Assembly (NCBI GenBank): GCA_039583875.1
Contig: CM077165.1
Coordinates: 69,428,757 to 69,492,756 of the forward strand
DNA: 64,000 nucleotides
Direction: 5' to 3'
From: Platanthera guangdongensis
Taxonomy: Eukaryota > Streptophyta > Magnoliopsida > Asparagales > Orchidaceae
Shown here: piece by piece, positions 54,700 through 64,000 of the stretch
How positions within the stretch are numbered: position 1 is the stretch's first letter
How the letters are laid out: each line of letters opens with the position of its first letter
The notes under the pieces: generated by a model
The model's input: only the letters and a program-made list of their open reading frames with translations
The model's database searches: none
Told to the model about the DNA's origin: nothing
Made by a program: the position numbers and the translations under genes

Positions 54700-55581
54700 G
54701 GCACCCATAGTTTACAGAAATAGATATAGAAGGTTGTTCATTATCAATACATGTGTGAGAATAACTGAAGTGGTTGATCAGATTAAATCAAGAAGTGATA
54801 CACTGAGGATCAAAACAAGAAGATCAGGCAGTCCAACTGCAGATCTAAGAAGTTGGAGAGAGAGAGCTCCAACTAAGGATTCAGTCTTTGGAACTAAGGC
54901 TGAGAAGAACAATTCAGAGTCATCTGGATTTCAAGAAGCAGAGGTCAAGGATCAACTGCAGAAGATTCAGACTAATTCAGTTCTACTCAAGAAGCTTTGA
55001 AGAAAGCTAAGTCAGTTTGGATCAAGCTGAGTTCTTCCAAGAACTCTTCAAGAAGCTCTCAACTCTTCTCATCCTTTCTGAGTTGTAGAGTTAGCATTTG
55101 TAATTTCTATTTTAAACTTGTAAGATCCATAGGATCTGAGTGATTGTAAGCCTATTTTATAAAGGCTGAGGGTAGGGCTTGGTGCCTGAGTGTAGGAGTT
55201 GAAGAACTCTGAGTGTAGGCCTTGATTGGCTGAGTGTAGGCCTGGGTGGCTGAGTGTAGGCCTTTTGGCTGAGTGTAAGGCTTTGGGCCTGAGGTAGGAA
55301 CCTTGTTGGGTTCTGAGCTAGTGGAGAAGTTTGGCCGAATCTAGTACACTGCTAGATAGGCGAAGGGGGAAAGTGGATGTACCCAAAGATTGGGGAACCA
55401 CTATAAAATCTTGTGTATTCTGTGCTGTGATTGTACTGTGTTGAGAATTGCTGTGTGCTGTGATAACTTATTCAGAAATCTGTGTTATAAACTGTTGACT
55501 GCCAAACAAAAGTTAGAAAAGGATTAGGTCACCTATTCACCCCCCCCCCCCTCTAGGTGTTTAGGTACCATATCTTTCAAG

Positions 55582-55594
55582 TGGTATCAGAGCC
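55582..55594 (+). other. Primer-binding site of element C (initiator-Met tRNA type)
   Basis: TGGTATCAGAGCC two bases after the LTR end. Confidence 0.92.
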
Positions 55595-55686
55595 AGGTTG
55601 CTCAAAATCAGGACTAACTGTCTGAGGAGATCCAGTTTGGCAGATAAAGATTGAGTCTGAACACAGTTTCAAGAAAATCAAGAAAT

Positions 55687-57726
55687 ATGGGGTCTTCAGA
55701 GAATCATAAGGAGTTGGGTTCAATGAAACTACCTATATGCAGAAAAGAGATATTTGGGATCTGGAAAGAGAGGGTTAGGCTTTTTATGGAAGCCTCTGAC
55801 CCTAGGATATACATCACAGTCAAAGAAGGGCCATATGTGCCCATGAAGATTTCAGTATTGGATGCAAATCAGAGGACTCCAAAGGATTTCTCTGAAATGA
55901 CCAAGGATGAGATTGTCCTAGCAACCATGGACAAAAGAGCACAGAATATAATAGTTAGTGCAATTGATGATGCCACCTTCCAGAACCTTATTCACTGTAA
56001 AACTGCAAAAGAAATGTGGGACACCCTCATTGTCTATATGGAAGGTTCTGAAGAAGTAAGGCAAGATAGGAAGTCCTTGCTTAATCAAGAATATGAGAGC
56101 TTTAGGCAAGGAAGAGGGGATAGCATCACTGAATGCTACAAGAAATTTTATAGAATTGTAAATGAACTCATGTCATATGGAAGAGAGTTCACAAACTATG
56201 AGTTGAATGATAAATTCTTGAGGTCCCTCACCAAAGACTGGGACACCAAGATCTGTGCCATCAGAGAAATGGCAAAGTTGGGAGAAATTCCTCCTCCCAC
56301 ACTTTTTGGCAAGTTGTTATCTTATGAGATGCAATTGTCAGTGAGAAAAGAAGAAGAAAAGTCAACAAGGACTGAATACAGAGAAAAGACTGTTGCCTTT
56401 AAGTCAGATGTACCCAGAAAGAGCAGGACCAAGTCATCAACTCCTCCTCCTGAGGTAGTTGAATCAGAATCTGAAGAGTCAGAAAGTACAAAATCTACAA
56501 GCAGTGAAAGTGATGAAGACTTTGCTGCATTCACCAGACATTTTCAGAAGTTCCTTAAGAAGAAACAGTGGAGGTCTAGACCTTCATCTTCCAAAGGGAA
56601 AGAGGGTCAGTATCAGGAAAAGAAGCCTTCAAAGAAGGACAAGAAAAGGACCAAGACTAGTAAGGCAACTGGATCCAAGATAATTTGTTACTGCTGCAAT
56701 AGACAGGGCCATGTTATTGCAGACTGCCCTGAAAGAAGGAAGGAATCCAGTGACAAAAAGAAAAATCACTTCAAAGGAAAGAAGGAGAAGTCCTTTGTTG
56801 CAAAGAATGAGAAGACTCTTTCAGATATGTCTTCTTCAGACACTGAGACAGATGCTGAAGCCTATATTGGGCTATTTGCTGAGGAAGAAGAAGAGTTTAT
56901 GCAGATCATGGAATCTATCTATGAGCAAGAAGACTGTCAAAGCCAAGGACTGATGGCTTTGACTGAAAGTACCAAAAACCTGGAGCAGCCAGGACCCAGT
57001 CAGGTACAAGGTTTAACTCAAAGTTCTGATTCCAGTTCTAGTTCAGAGTCAGATTATTCTTCATCAAGTGATGAGAATATATCTGAGTCTGAGGGAGATA
57101 TTCATCAACTCCTAGATGAATATCAAGTACTATTGCAAGCCTATAAGAAAAGCAAGACCCTAGCCAAAAATTTGGCCAAGGAAATTGCTGATCTCAAGGC
57201 AGCTGCAATAGATTATGAGAAGAATTATGATCAAAAACTGAATGAAGTGGCCAGGCTGAAACACATTACTGTGATTCAGATGGGTACTATTACATTTAAG
57301 AATGATCAAATTAAGAAACTGGAGATTAATCTTCAGAAGGAGAAAGAGCTAGCAGCTAGGTATTCAAAACCTAAATCAGTGCTACCCTTGATTGATGATT
57401 TTGTTCATCATAAAGGAAAGACTGGACTGGGTTTTGTTAATCCAGCTAGGACTGTTCAGGATCAGTCCAAGTCCAAGGGCAAAGCCCCAACATTCAACAA
57501 GACTGCTGTAGTTAAGACAGCTAAGTCAGAACCTAAGCAAAGGTACAACAAATTTGAATGTTGGTGCTGTGGCAAGGTTGGCCACTTTGCTTTGGATTGT
57601 TGGCACAATGCCAGTGCCAAGTTGAGTAGCAAGTTACCTGTTGGAAAGACAGCAGGTAGCTATGTCAATTTGCAAACTAACAATCACCAAGGACCCAAGT
57701 TTACTTTGGGTTCTAAGGTTCATTAA
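55687..57726 (+). CDS. Element C gag, intact
   Basis: 679 codons from MGSSENHKEL. The upstream in-frame ATG 36 bp earlier is less likely, because element A starts at the homologous MGSSEN. Capsid-like part with FGIWKERVRLFMEA, MWDTLIVYMEG, SLLNQEYESFRQG and LNDKFLRSLTKDW. A Lys/Ser-rich segment follows, then CCHC knuckle 1 CYCCNRQGHVIADC at residue 334, acidic and Ser-rich linkers, a helical coiled-coil-like segment (about residues 470-560), and knuckle 2 CWCCGKVGHFALDC at residue 625. It binds and packages element RNA. The long gag with a late coiled coil fits Sireviruses, whose gag is reported to interact with a dynein light chain. Ends GSKVH, TAA, in frame with pol. Confidence 0.92.
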   Translation: MGSSENHKELGSMKLPICRKEIFGIWKERVRLFMEASDPRIYITVKEGPYVPMKISVLDANQRTPKDFSEMTKDEIVLATMDKRAQNIIVSAIDDATFQNLIHCKTAKEMWDTLIVYMEGSEEVRQDRKSLLNQEYESFRQGRGDSITECYKKFYRIVNELMSYGREFTNYELNDKFLRSLTKDWDTKICAIREMAKLGEIPPPTLFGKLLSYEMQLSVRKEEEKSTRTEYREKTVAFKSDVPRKSRTKSSTPPPEVVESESEESESTKSTSSESDEDFAAFTRHFQKFLKKKQWRSRPSSSKGKEGQYQEKKPSKKDKKRTKTSKATGSKIICYCCNRQGHVIADCPERRKESSDKKKNHFKGKKEKSFVAKNEKTLSDMSSSDTETDAEAYIGLFAEEEEEFMQIMESIYEQEDCQSQGLMALTESTKNLEQPGPSQVQGLTQSSDSSSSSESDYSSSSDENISESEGDIHQLLDEYQVLLQAYKKSKTLAKNLAKEIADLKAAAIDYEKNYDQKLNEVARLKHITVIQMGTITFKNDQIKKLEINLQKEKELAARYSKPKSVLPLIDDFVHHKGKTGLGFVNPARTVQDQSKSKGKAPTFNKTAVVKTAKSEPKQRYNKFECWCCGKVGHFALDCWHNASAKLSSKLPVGKTAGSYVNLQTNNHQGPKFTLGSKVH

Positions 57727-60700
57727 TTTGTTTTGCAGGAGAATCCAAGTGGCCATACCCCTACATGGTACTTGGATAGTGGATGTTCCAGACACATGAC
57801 TGGAACTAGGGGACTACTGAAGGACTACATCCCAATCAAAAATGGTCCAAAGGTGACCTTTGGTGGTTCTGAAAAAGGAATCATCAAAGGGTTTGGTAAC
57901 ATTTCTTCTAACCTTGTTACCATTACTCAAGTGGCTTATGTTAAAGGTTTGAAACATAACCTCATTAGTATAAGTCAATTAAGTGATGTAGGGTATGACA
58001 TCTCATTTGTTAAAAATGGTTGTCATATCAAGAGGTCAAGTGATCAAAAGATCATTTTGACAGGTTATAGGAAGAGAAATGTCTATTGTTTAGACATTAT
58101 GGTTGAGAACAATAGTTCTCCAGTTTGTCTTGTAGCTGATGAGACAGTCTCTCAATGTGTCAAGTGGCACAAGAGGCTTGCTCATCTTAATTACAAGACT
58201 ATTGGCAAACTCTTTAGTAAAGAGTTAGTGAGGAATGGTCCTCAAGTTAAGTGTGTCAAAGATGGCATTTGCTCAGCTTGTCAAAAGGGCAAGCAGACTA
58301 AATCCACCTTTAGAAGCATTGACAACAAGGATGCTGTGAGGTGTTTATACCTCTTGCATATGGATCTATTTGGTCCAATGCCAGTTCACAGCTTAGGTAG
58401 GAAGGTCTACACCTTTGTAGTTGTTGATGACTACTCAAGGTTTTCCTGGGTGTTCTTCTTAAAGCAGAAATCTGAAACACCTAGTGTCTTCCACAGTTTT
58501 GTTAAGCAAATTCAGAATGAATTGAACTGTACAGTGGTCAAAATTAGAAGTGACCATGGTACAGAGTTTCAATCTGAAAGCATGACAAAATTATGTGAAG
58601 ACTATGGGATATTTCAAGAATTCTCTTCACCTAGAACACCTCAGCAAAATGGCATTGCTGAAAGGAAAAATAGAACCTTGATAGAGGCTGGTAGAACCCT
58701 ATTAAGTGATTCATCACTGCCAGAATATTTCTGGGCTGAAGCAGTAAACACTGCATGCCATGTGATAAATAGGGCTACCATCACTAAAAGGTTAAACAAG
58801 ACCCCCTATGAAGTAGTGAAAGGCAGGAAACCAAAAATCTATCCTATTTCAGGATTTTTGGTTGTAAATGCTTCATACTTAACAATGGGAAGTCTTACTT
58901 AACTAAGTTTGCTGCCAAATCCCAAGAGGGAGTGTTTGTTGGGTACAGCAGTAATAGTAAGGCTTATAGAGTCTACAACTTGACTACACAAGTTGTAGAG
59001 GAGTCTGTGCATGTAGTTTTTGATGAGACACAACTAATTAACAATGAGTTGTCTAGTAGTGTGTGCAGCCCCACAGGTCTTTCTAAGAAGATGGACAAGC
59101 TAACCATGGAAGATGTACCTGCTGCAAGACAGCAAGTAGAAGAAGATGGCTTATGTCCAGGGGGAGAACTACATGTACCAGGAGCTGAAGAAGTTCAAGG
59201 AACTCAGCATGATGAAGATGCTGAAGAAGTACAACCAGAAGTAAGGATGCCTCCAGCCAACAGGCATCTAAGAGATCATCCAGTGGAGCTGATCATTGGA
59301 GATCCAAGACAAGGTGTTCAGACAAGGAGCAGAAATCAGAATGCTGCAGTATATTCAAGTTTTCTGTCTCAAATAGAACCAAAGAAATTTGAAGAAGCAA
59401 TACAAGATCCACAGTGGACTGAAGCTATGCAGGAAGAGCTAAACCAGTTCAAGAGGTGCAAGGTTTGGGACTTAGTTCCTAAGCCTAAAGATCACAATGT
59501 GATAGGAACAAAGTGGATCTACAGAAACAAGTTAGATGAACAAGGAGTCATCATTAAGAATAAGGCAAGATTGGTTGCAAAAGGATATAGGCAAGAAGAA
59601 GGTATTGATTTTGATCAAACCTTTGCTCCAGTAGCCAGACTGGAAGCCATCAGGATGTTCTTGGCCTATGCAACCTACCAAGGATTCAAAGTATACCAAA
59701 TGGATGTGAAGTCAGCATTCCTTAATGGTAATTTAAAAGAAGAAGTATATGTGGAGCAGCCTTCAGGTTTTGTTGATCCTACTCTTCCACATTATGTCTA
59801 TAGACTTAGGAAAGCATTGTATGGGTTAAAGCAAGCTCCTAGAGCTTGGTATGAAACCCTATCTAGTTTCCTCATTGAGAACAAGTTCACAAGGGGGAAA
59901 ATAGATAAGACTCTATTCCTTAGGGAATCTAGAGGCAAAGTAATACTTGTCCAAATATATGTAGATGACATTATATTTGGGTCTACTGAAAGTAGCCTTT
60001 GCAAAAAGTTTGCAAAGCTTATGCAGAGTCAATTTGAAATGAGTAGTATGGGAGAGCTGAAGTTTTTCTTGGGTCTCCAAGTTAAACAGACTGAAAGTGG
60101 ATTATCCATATGTCAGTCTAAGTTCACCCTAGAACTCATAAGGAAATATGGTATGGATTCCTCCAGTACCATGAAGACTCCTATGGGGTCAAGTATGTCT
60201 CTAAGCAAGGATGATGCAGGGAAACCTGTGGATGAAACCTTGTATAGAGGGATAGTTGGCTCCCTACTTTACTTGACTGCAAGTAGGCCTGACATTATGT
60301 ATGCTACATGTGTTTGTGCCAGGTATCAAGCCTGCCCTAAAGAGTCTCACTTGACTGCAGTCAAGAGAATCTTGAGATATCTAAAGGGCACACCTTATCT
60401 AGGCCTCTGGTACCCTAGGAATGGAGATTTTGATCTAACAGGCTATTCAGATGCAGACTTTGCAGGATGCAAAGAAGATAGAAAGAGCACTACTGGATCC
60501 TGTCAATTCCTAGGTGGAAGACTCATTTCATGGAGTAGTAAGAAGCAAACCAGTGTGGCCATCTCCACAGCTGAGTCAGAATATGTAGCTGCAGGAAGTT
60601 GCTGTGCTCAACTTCTGTGGATTCAACATCAGCTAGAAGACTATGGATGTCAGGTAAGTAGAACTCCACTTTATTGTGATTCTACTAGTGCTATTTCCAT

Positions 60701-60902
60701 AGCTAATAATCCTGTATCACATAGTAGAACTAAACATATTGAGATTAAATATCACTTTCTTAGGGAGCATGTAGAAAGAAATGATATTGCACTTGAATAT
60801 GTTAAAACAGATAATCAGATAGCTGATATGTTTACTAAGCCCTTAGAAGAAGCTAAGTTTAATAGGTTCAAAATTGAACTAGGTATGATAAACTTAGACT
60901 AA
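57727..60902 (+). pseudogene. Element C pol, intact except one frameshift
   Basis: Same frame as gag, directly after its UAA; no ATG at the start. Protease YLDSGCSRHMTG (Asp codon 57775), GAG-pre-integrase HKRLAHLNYKTIG...CSACQKGKQT, integrase with HMDLFGP, IRSDHGTEFQ and NGIAERKNRT (all three acidic residues), then a two-base excess at about 58830-58840 that shifts frame and ends the first part at 58902. From 58905 the other frame continues RT ([27 protein letters not shown] 59958-59969) and RNase H ([23 protein letters not shown]) to LGMINLD at 60902. All catalytic motifs are present, so the element was probably active recently, or the indel is a sequence error. Confidence 0.9.
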
Positions 60903-60929
60903 GTATACAGAACAAAAATTGGCTAAGTA

Positions 60930-61414
60930 AAAAGGTGTCGACACATAGACAAGTCTATGTCGACACAGAATAGTAAGTGTCGACACTTCAGGAAAATGGT
61001 GTCGACACATCTAGGAAGTTAGTGTCGACACTTCAGAATGTTAGTGTCGACACATGTCGAGTAGGTGTCGACACATCCAATAAAGTGTCGACACTTAAGT
61101 TTTACTCAGAATTTTTCTAAGTAAAGTCTCGACACATGTCGAGTATAGTGGTGTCGACACTTAACCAAGTGTCGACACATAAAATCTGTTGACTAAATTT
61201 GTGTCGACACATGAGTGTCGAGACATTATAAGTCAGTGTCGACACTTATTGACAGTGTCGACACATCATTAGAAATTCATCCCGCCTGTTCGTCTTCAAA
61301 CAAGAAAGGTATAAATAGGGTTCTGTCTTTGATTGTCGACACGCTTTCAAAGTTTCGAGACCTAAACTCTTGTGTCGACATTTCTCTCATCTCAAGACTA
61401 ATCTTCAAACCCTA
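60930..61414 (+). promoter_or_regulatory. Palindrome array and TATA box between pol and ORF2 of element C
   Basis: About twelve perfect GTGTCGACAC sites at 60934-61265, then AAGGTATAAATAGGG with TATAAATA at 61310-61317, 105 bp before the ORF2 ATG at 61415. The A copy has the same words and spacing (TATA to ATG 108 bp). Likely an internal promoter for ORF2. Confidence 0.62.
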
Positions 61415-64000
61415 ATGGCTCCCAAGCTGGAAGAGAACGTAACGAGGGCTATGAGCTCGTGCGAGGCGCATTCGACGACAGCGATCAGGAATTCAAATCA
61501 GTGATAACCCTAATTGCCATTCAGGATTGGAGTTCTTGGTTTCAGAACCAACGAAAATATGGAAGAAGGAAGTCATTGAATTCTTTTGGCGCGTCCTGTA
61601 GATGACTCAGGCTTCAGGATTAAGTCAAGGGTGCATGGCACCAAGGTCAAGATTTCACCCAAGTCTTTAAGAAAGGTACTTCAGCTACCTAAGATTCAAG
61701 AAGAAGAGGAAGTAACTGCTTCTAAGACCAGGGAAGCTCTTACTTGGTGTGGACTGGATCCAAAGATGAAGGTGGGATCAGTCTTTAACAGGAAAGGTAT
61801 GAATATCAAGGCAAGTTCTTGTCTGAAGTAGTGGGCAAGGTAATACTGAGCAAACCAGGAGGGCATGACAGGGTGTCTGCCTCCATGTTTGAAGTCATGA
61901 CCAGAATCATCTTCACCTGAAGACAGACTGGTCAATGGTGGTTTTGAGAAAGTGAAGGAAAGCCTGAAGAAGCCCAATCTGGGCAGGATACTAAGTCTCT
62001 ACCTGGCTGGATCAATTCCAGAGGTAATGAGCACTGCTGCAGGATCTAAGATCAATCATATGAGGAGAATGGACTCAAGGATATTCTCTAGATGGGAAAG
62101 GGTGCTGGTGTCAAAGGAATTGGCCACCCCTGAGAAACAAGCTTCTAAGAGAGACTCTCCTCCAGGAAGAAGAGGAAGACTGCTGCTGTGCCTCAAGAGT
62201 CCTCAAGCAGCTCAGGCAGTGAAGAACATGTGGTCTTCACTCCTGAAAGTCCAGTAGATGTGGCTGCAGAAAAGTCACCTGCTCCTCAGGAGCCAGCTGA
62301 CATCCAGGGGGAGCTTCCAGTGTAGAACATCCATCTACACTGGAGAGTGAGAGAGCGGCACCCTCCTCATTCAAGAGGTACTTTCTGACCTTAATACATT
62401 AGATTTTTCTATAATAAATTCTGATTTGTCTGATGTCATCAGCAAAATCAGCCAGCAAGTACTCAGAACCAGATGTTGTTCTTCCAGACACATCTGTTGT
62501 GAGTTACCTGATAAAGAAGTTGAAGAACCAAGTACATCTCCTGCACAGTCTCCAGCAGAATATACAATGGAAGATCTCTTTTTGAACTTAGATCAAGAAG
62601 ATTTTGATATGGAAAAGAATGCTGCTGATACAGTAAAGGATGCTGCTGCTGAGGGGGAGAACATTGGAAGTTGTGGAAGAGCCTATAAGGCTAGATACTG
62701 AGAAGGCACAAGATGTGCATACTGAAAAACAATCCAGCCCTAAGGATAGGGTGGATATAGCAAGTACATCTGAATCTGAAGATGATGAAGCTGAGCAAGC
62801 TCAGAAAAAGAAGTTCTTTGTATTCAAGAGAAGGAGCCAGAGCTATAAGAAGGCTCTACAAACAGTTGCTCAACATTCCTTAGTTCAACAAGCTCCATCC
62901 ACTGATTACAGTGCTCTATTGCTTGCCATGCAAATCAAGATGGATGAACAAAGGAAGCTTTAGAAACTTATGTTGATGAAGGGCACAAAGCTCTACAATC
63001 TGATCTGGGCCAGGAAATCAAGTCAATAAGGTTTGAAATGAACCTTAATAAAAAGAGATGACTGATTGTTTTACAAGGGTGCTAATGCAGTGGTCTATCT
63101 GGCTAAACATCAAGAAAACTATAAAGAGAAAGTGGATGATATAGCACTCAAGCAAGGCTATGTGCTGGAGAATCAGTTGAGGATGAATGATAATTTGACT
63201 GCATCTCACAATGCAATAGTCACTGAACTCAAGAATAAGTCAGATGAACCTTCAACTTCCTCTGCTGCTGCCAAAGCTGATTTTGATAAGATATTTCAAG
63301 CAGAGATTGCTGCTGTACAGACTGCAATAAAAGACTCACAGAAGGTCATTTCAGAACAGCTTACAAAGCTTAGACCTTTCTTTAAAGAGGGCATAAGGTA
63401 TTTGGATAGCCAAATCAGATTCCAGAAAGATGATGTGAGAGATCATGTGGCCCAAGAAGTCATAAAGGGGGAGAGAGTGTTAGTCAAGGCCAGTTCTGAG
63501 CATGCAAAATGGATTTCAAATTCTATCAGGGCTACACTTGGATATCCTCCCCTGTGTGATGACAATGAAGTGGCTGAATCTGGTATTCAAAATGCCTATC
63601 TTGGAGGTGAGCAACAAGCAGTGGCTGATGTAATCTATCCACCTCCAGACTTTGAAATGATTCATGCAGATATAAGCACAATGTATAGTCCACCTGCTGG
63701 CAAGCCTAATATTATTCTGGAAAAGGTTGTTCAACCTATCACAGCTGCAATGCAAGAGGCTTTGGACAAGAAGAAGAAACTAGGCTGTCAAAGAAGAAGT
63801 TTAGGGAAATTGCTGAGCAAAAGCCAGATTTTGAACAATGGAGCCCTACTTCTAGAAACATAATTCTCACAGCCTGGAAAGCAGCCAAGGACAATGCCCA
63901 TGAGAGGAACAAGTGGTTCTCAGAGGCTGAATGGAGAAAGCATGAGAGTAGGCAGGAAGCAATTGTCCAATTTAGAAGGAAGGCTAAGTTAGGAAAGCTA
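61415..64000 (+). pseudogene. Element C ORF2, multiple small indels, runs off the window
   Basis: Homologous to 9650-12451 and 43758-40918. Start MAPKLEEN, with a one-base loss within the first 30 bases. Further frame changes lie near 61500, 61590, 61820, 61915, 61950, 62160, 62320, 62360, 62480, 62680, 62960, 63055 and 63770. The longest open piece, 63066-63863, contains the coiled-coil-like region and YPPLCDDNEVAESGI. Aligned to B, most events are single-base losses, which contrasts with the clean gag and pol of the same element. Confidence 0.8.

Larger units (their letters stand above)
53480..55579 (+). repeat. 5' LTR of element C
   Basis: 2100 bp, TGTTGGGTACATTGG...TCTTTCA. Palindrome array 53624-54550, promoter 54660-54699, conserved block near 55370-55410, C-run 55540-55554. 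Longer than the A LTRs, mainly through a longer array. Confidence 0.93.
53480..64000 (+). mobile_element. Element C: Sirevirus-like Ty1/copia element, best preserved copy, right end outside window
   Basis: Order: 5' LTR, primer site, gag (intact), UAA, pol (one frameshift), palindrome and TATA spacer, extra ORF (several indels), with the end beyond 64000. LTR ends and proteins are those of A and B. Because the 3' LTR is not in the window, insertion age cannot be estimated here. Confidence 0.93.

Overview
The window is repeat-filled plant nuclear DNA, probably pericentromeric or otherwise heterochromatic. I found no host protein gene, tRNA, rRNA or CRISPR array. Almost every base belongs to LTR retrotransposons nested inside one another. 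The species cannot be named from the sequence. Plant origin is supported by initiator-Met-type primer sites (TGGTATCAGAGCC), Sirevirus-like Ty1/copia elements with an extra ORF after pol, a Tekay/Del-like chromovirus, and a gypsy element with an Asp-tRNA-type primer site.

Left stack (1-24.7 kb). A Tat/Ogre-like gypsy element (element T, minus strand, 21487 to about 24700, gag and protease only) is cut by a non-autonomous Athila-like element (H, plus strand, 16464-21486). The 5' LTR of H is cut by a Tekay-like LTR (G, minus strand, 14632-16463 plus 1662-1930). That LTR is cut by a structurally complete Sirevirus-like copia element (A, 1931-14626), which has a perfect 5-bp target duplication TTTAC. 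A further copia 3' end (D, 1-1612) sits in the internal region of G.

Middle (25-38.6 kb). A Tekay/Del-like chromovirus (F, minus strand) lies at 25069-36072 as LTR-internal-LTR-deleted internal-partial LTR, a product of recombination between copies. It is followed by an LTR-like stretch (36158-38614) with 82-bp and 60-bp tandem repeats.

Right stack (38.6-64 kb). Sirevirus-like element B (minus strand, 38615-47333) is cut in gag by a different copia element (E, 47334-53479), which has long gag and pol frames. E is cut in its 3' UTR by Sirevirus-like element C (53480 to the window end), whose gag is intact and whose pol has one frameshift.

Most notable is the organisation of A, B and C. Their LTR U3 regions hold dense arrays of the perfect palindrome GTGTCGACAC followed by a TATA box. 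A and C carry a second, smaller array plus TATA box between pol and the extra ORF, about 105 bp before its ATG. This looks like an internal promoter that would give the extra ORF its own transcript. The extra ORF (about 930 codons) has no visible signal peptide or membrane segment, so it does not look like a conventional envelope protein. All three copies keep one in-frame UAA between gag and pol, followed at once by a splice-acceptor-like TTTTGCAG.

Nearly all coding regions are decayed. Many stops are C-to-T or G-to-A changes of the type expected from deamination of methylated cytosine. Lineage names rest on motifs and architecture recognised by eye, not on database searches.
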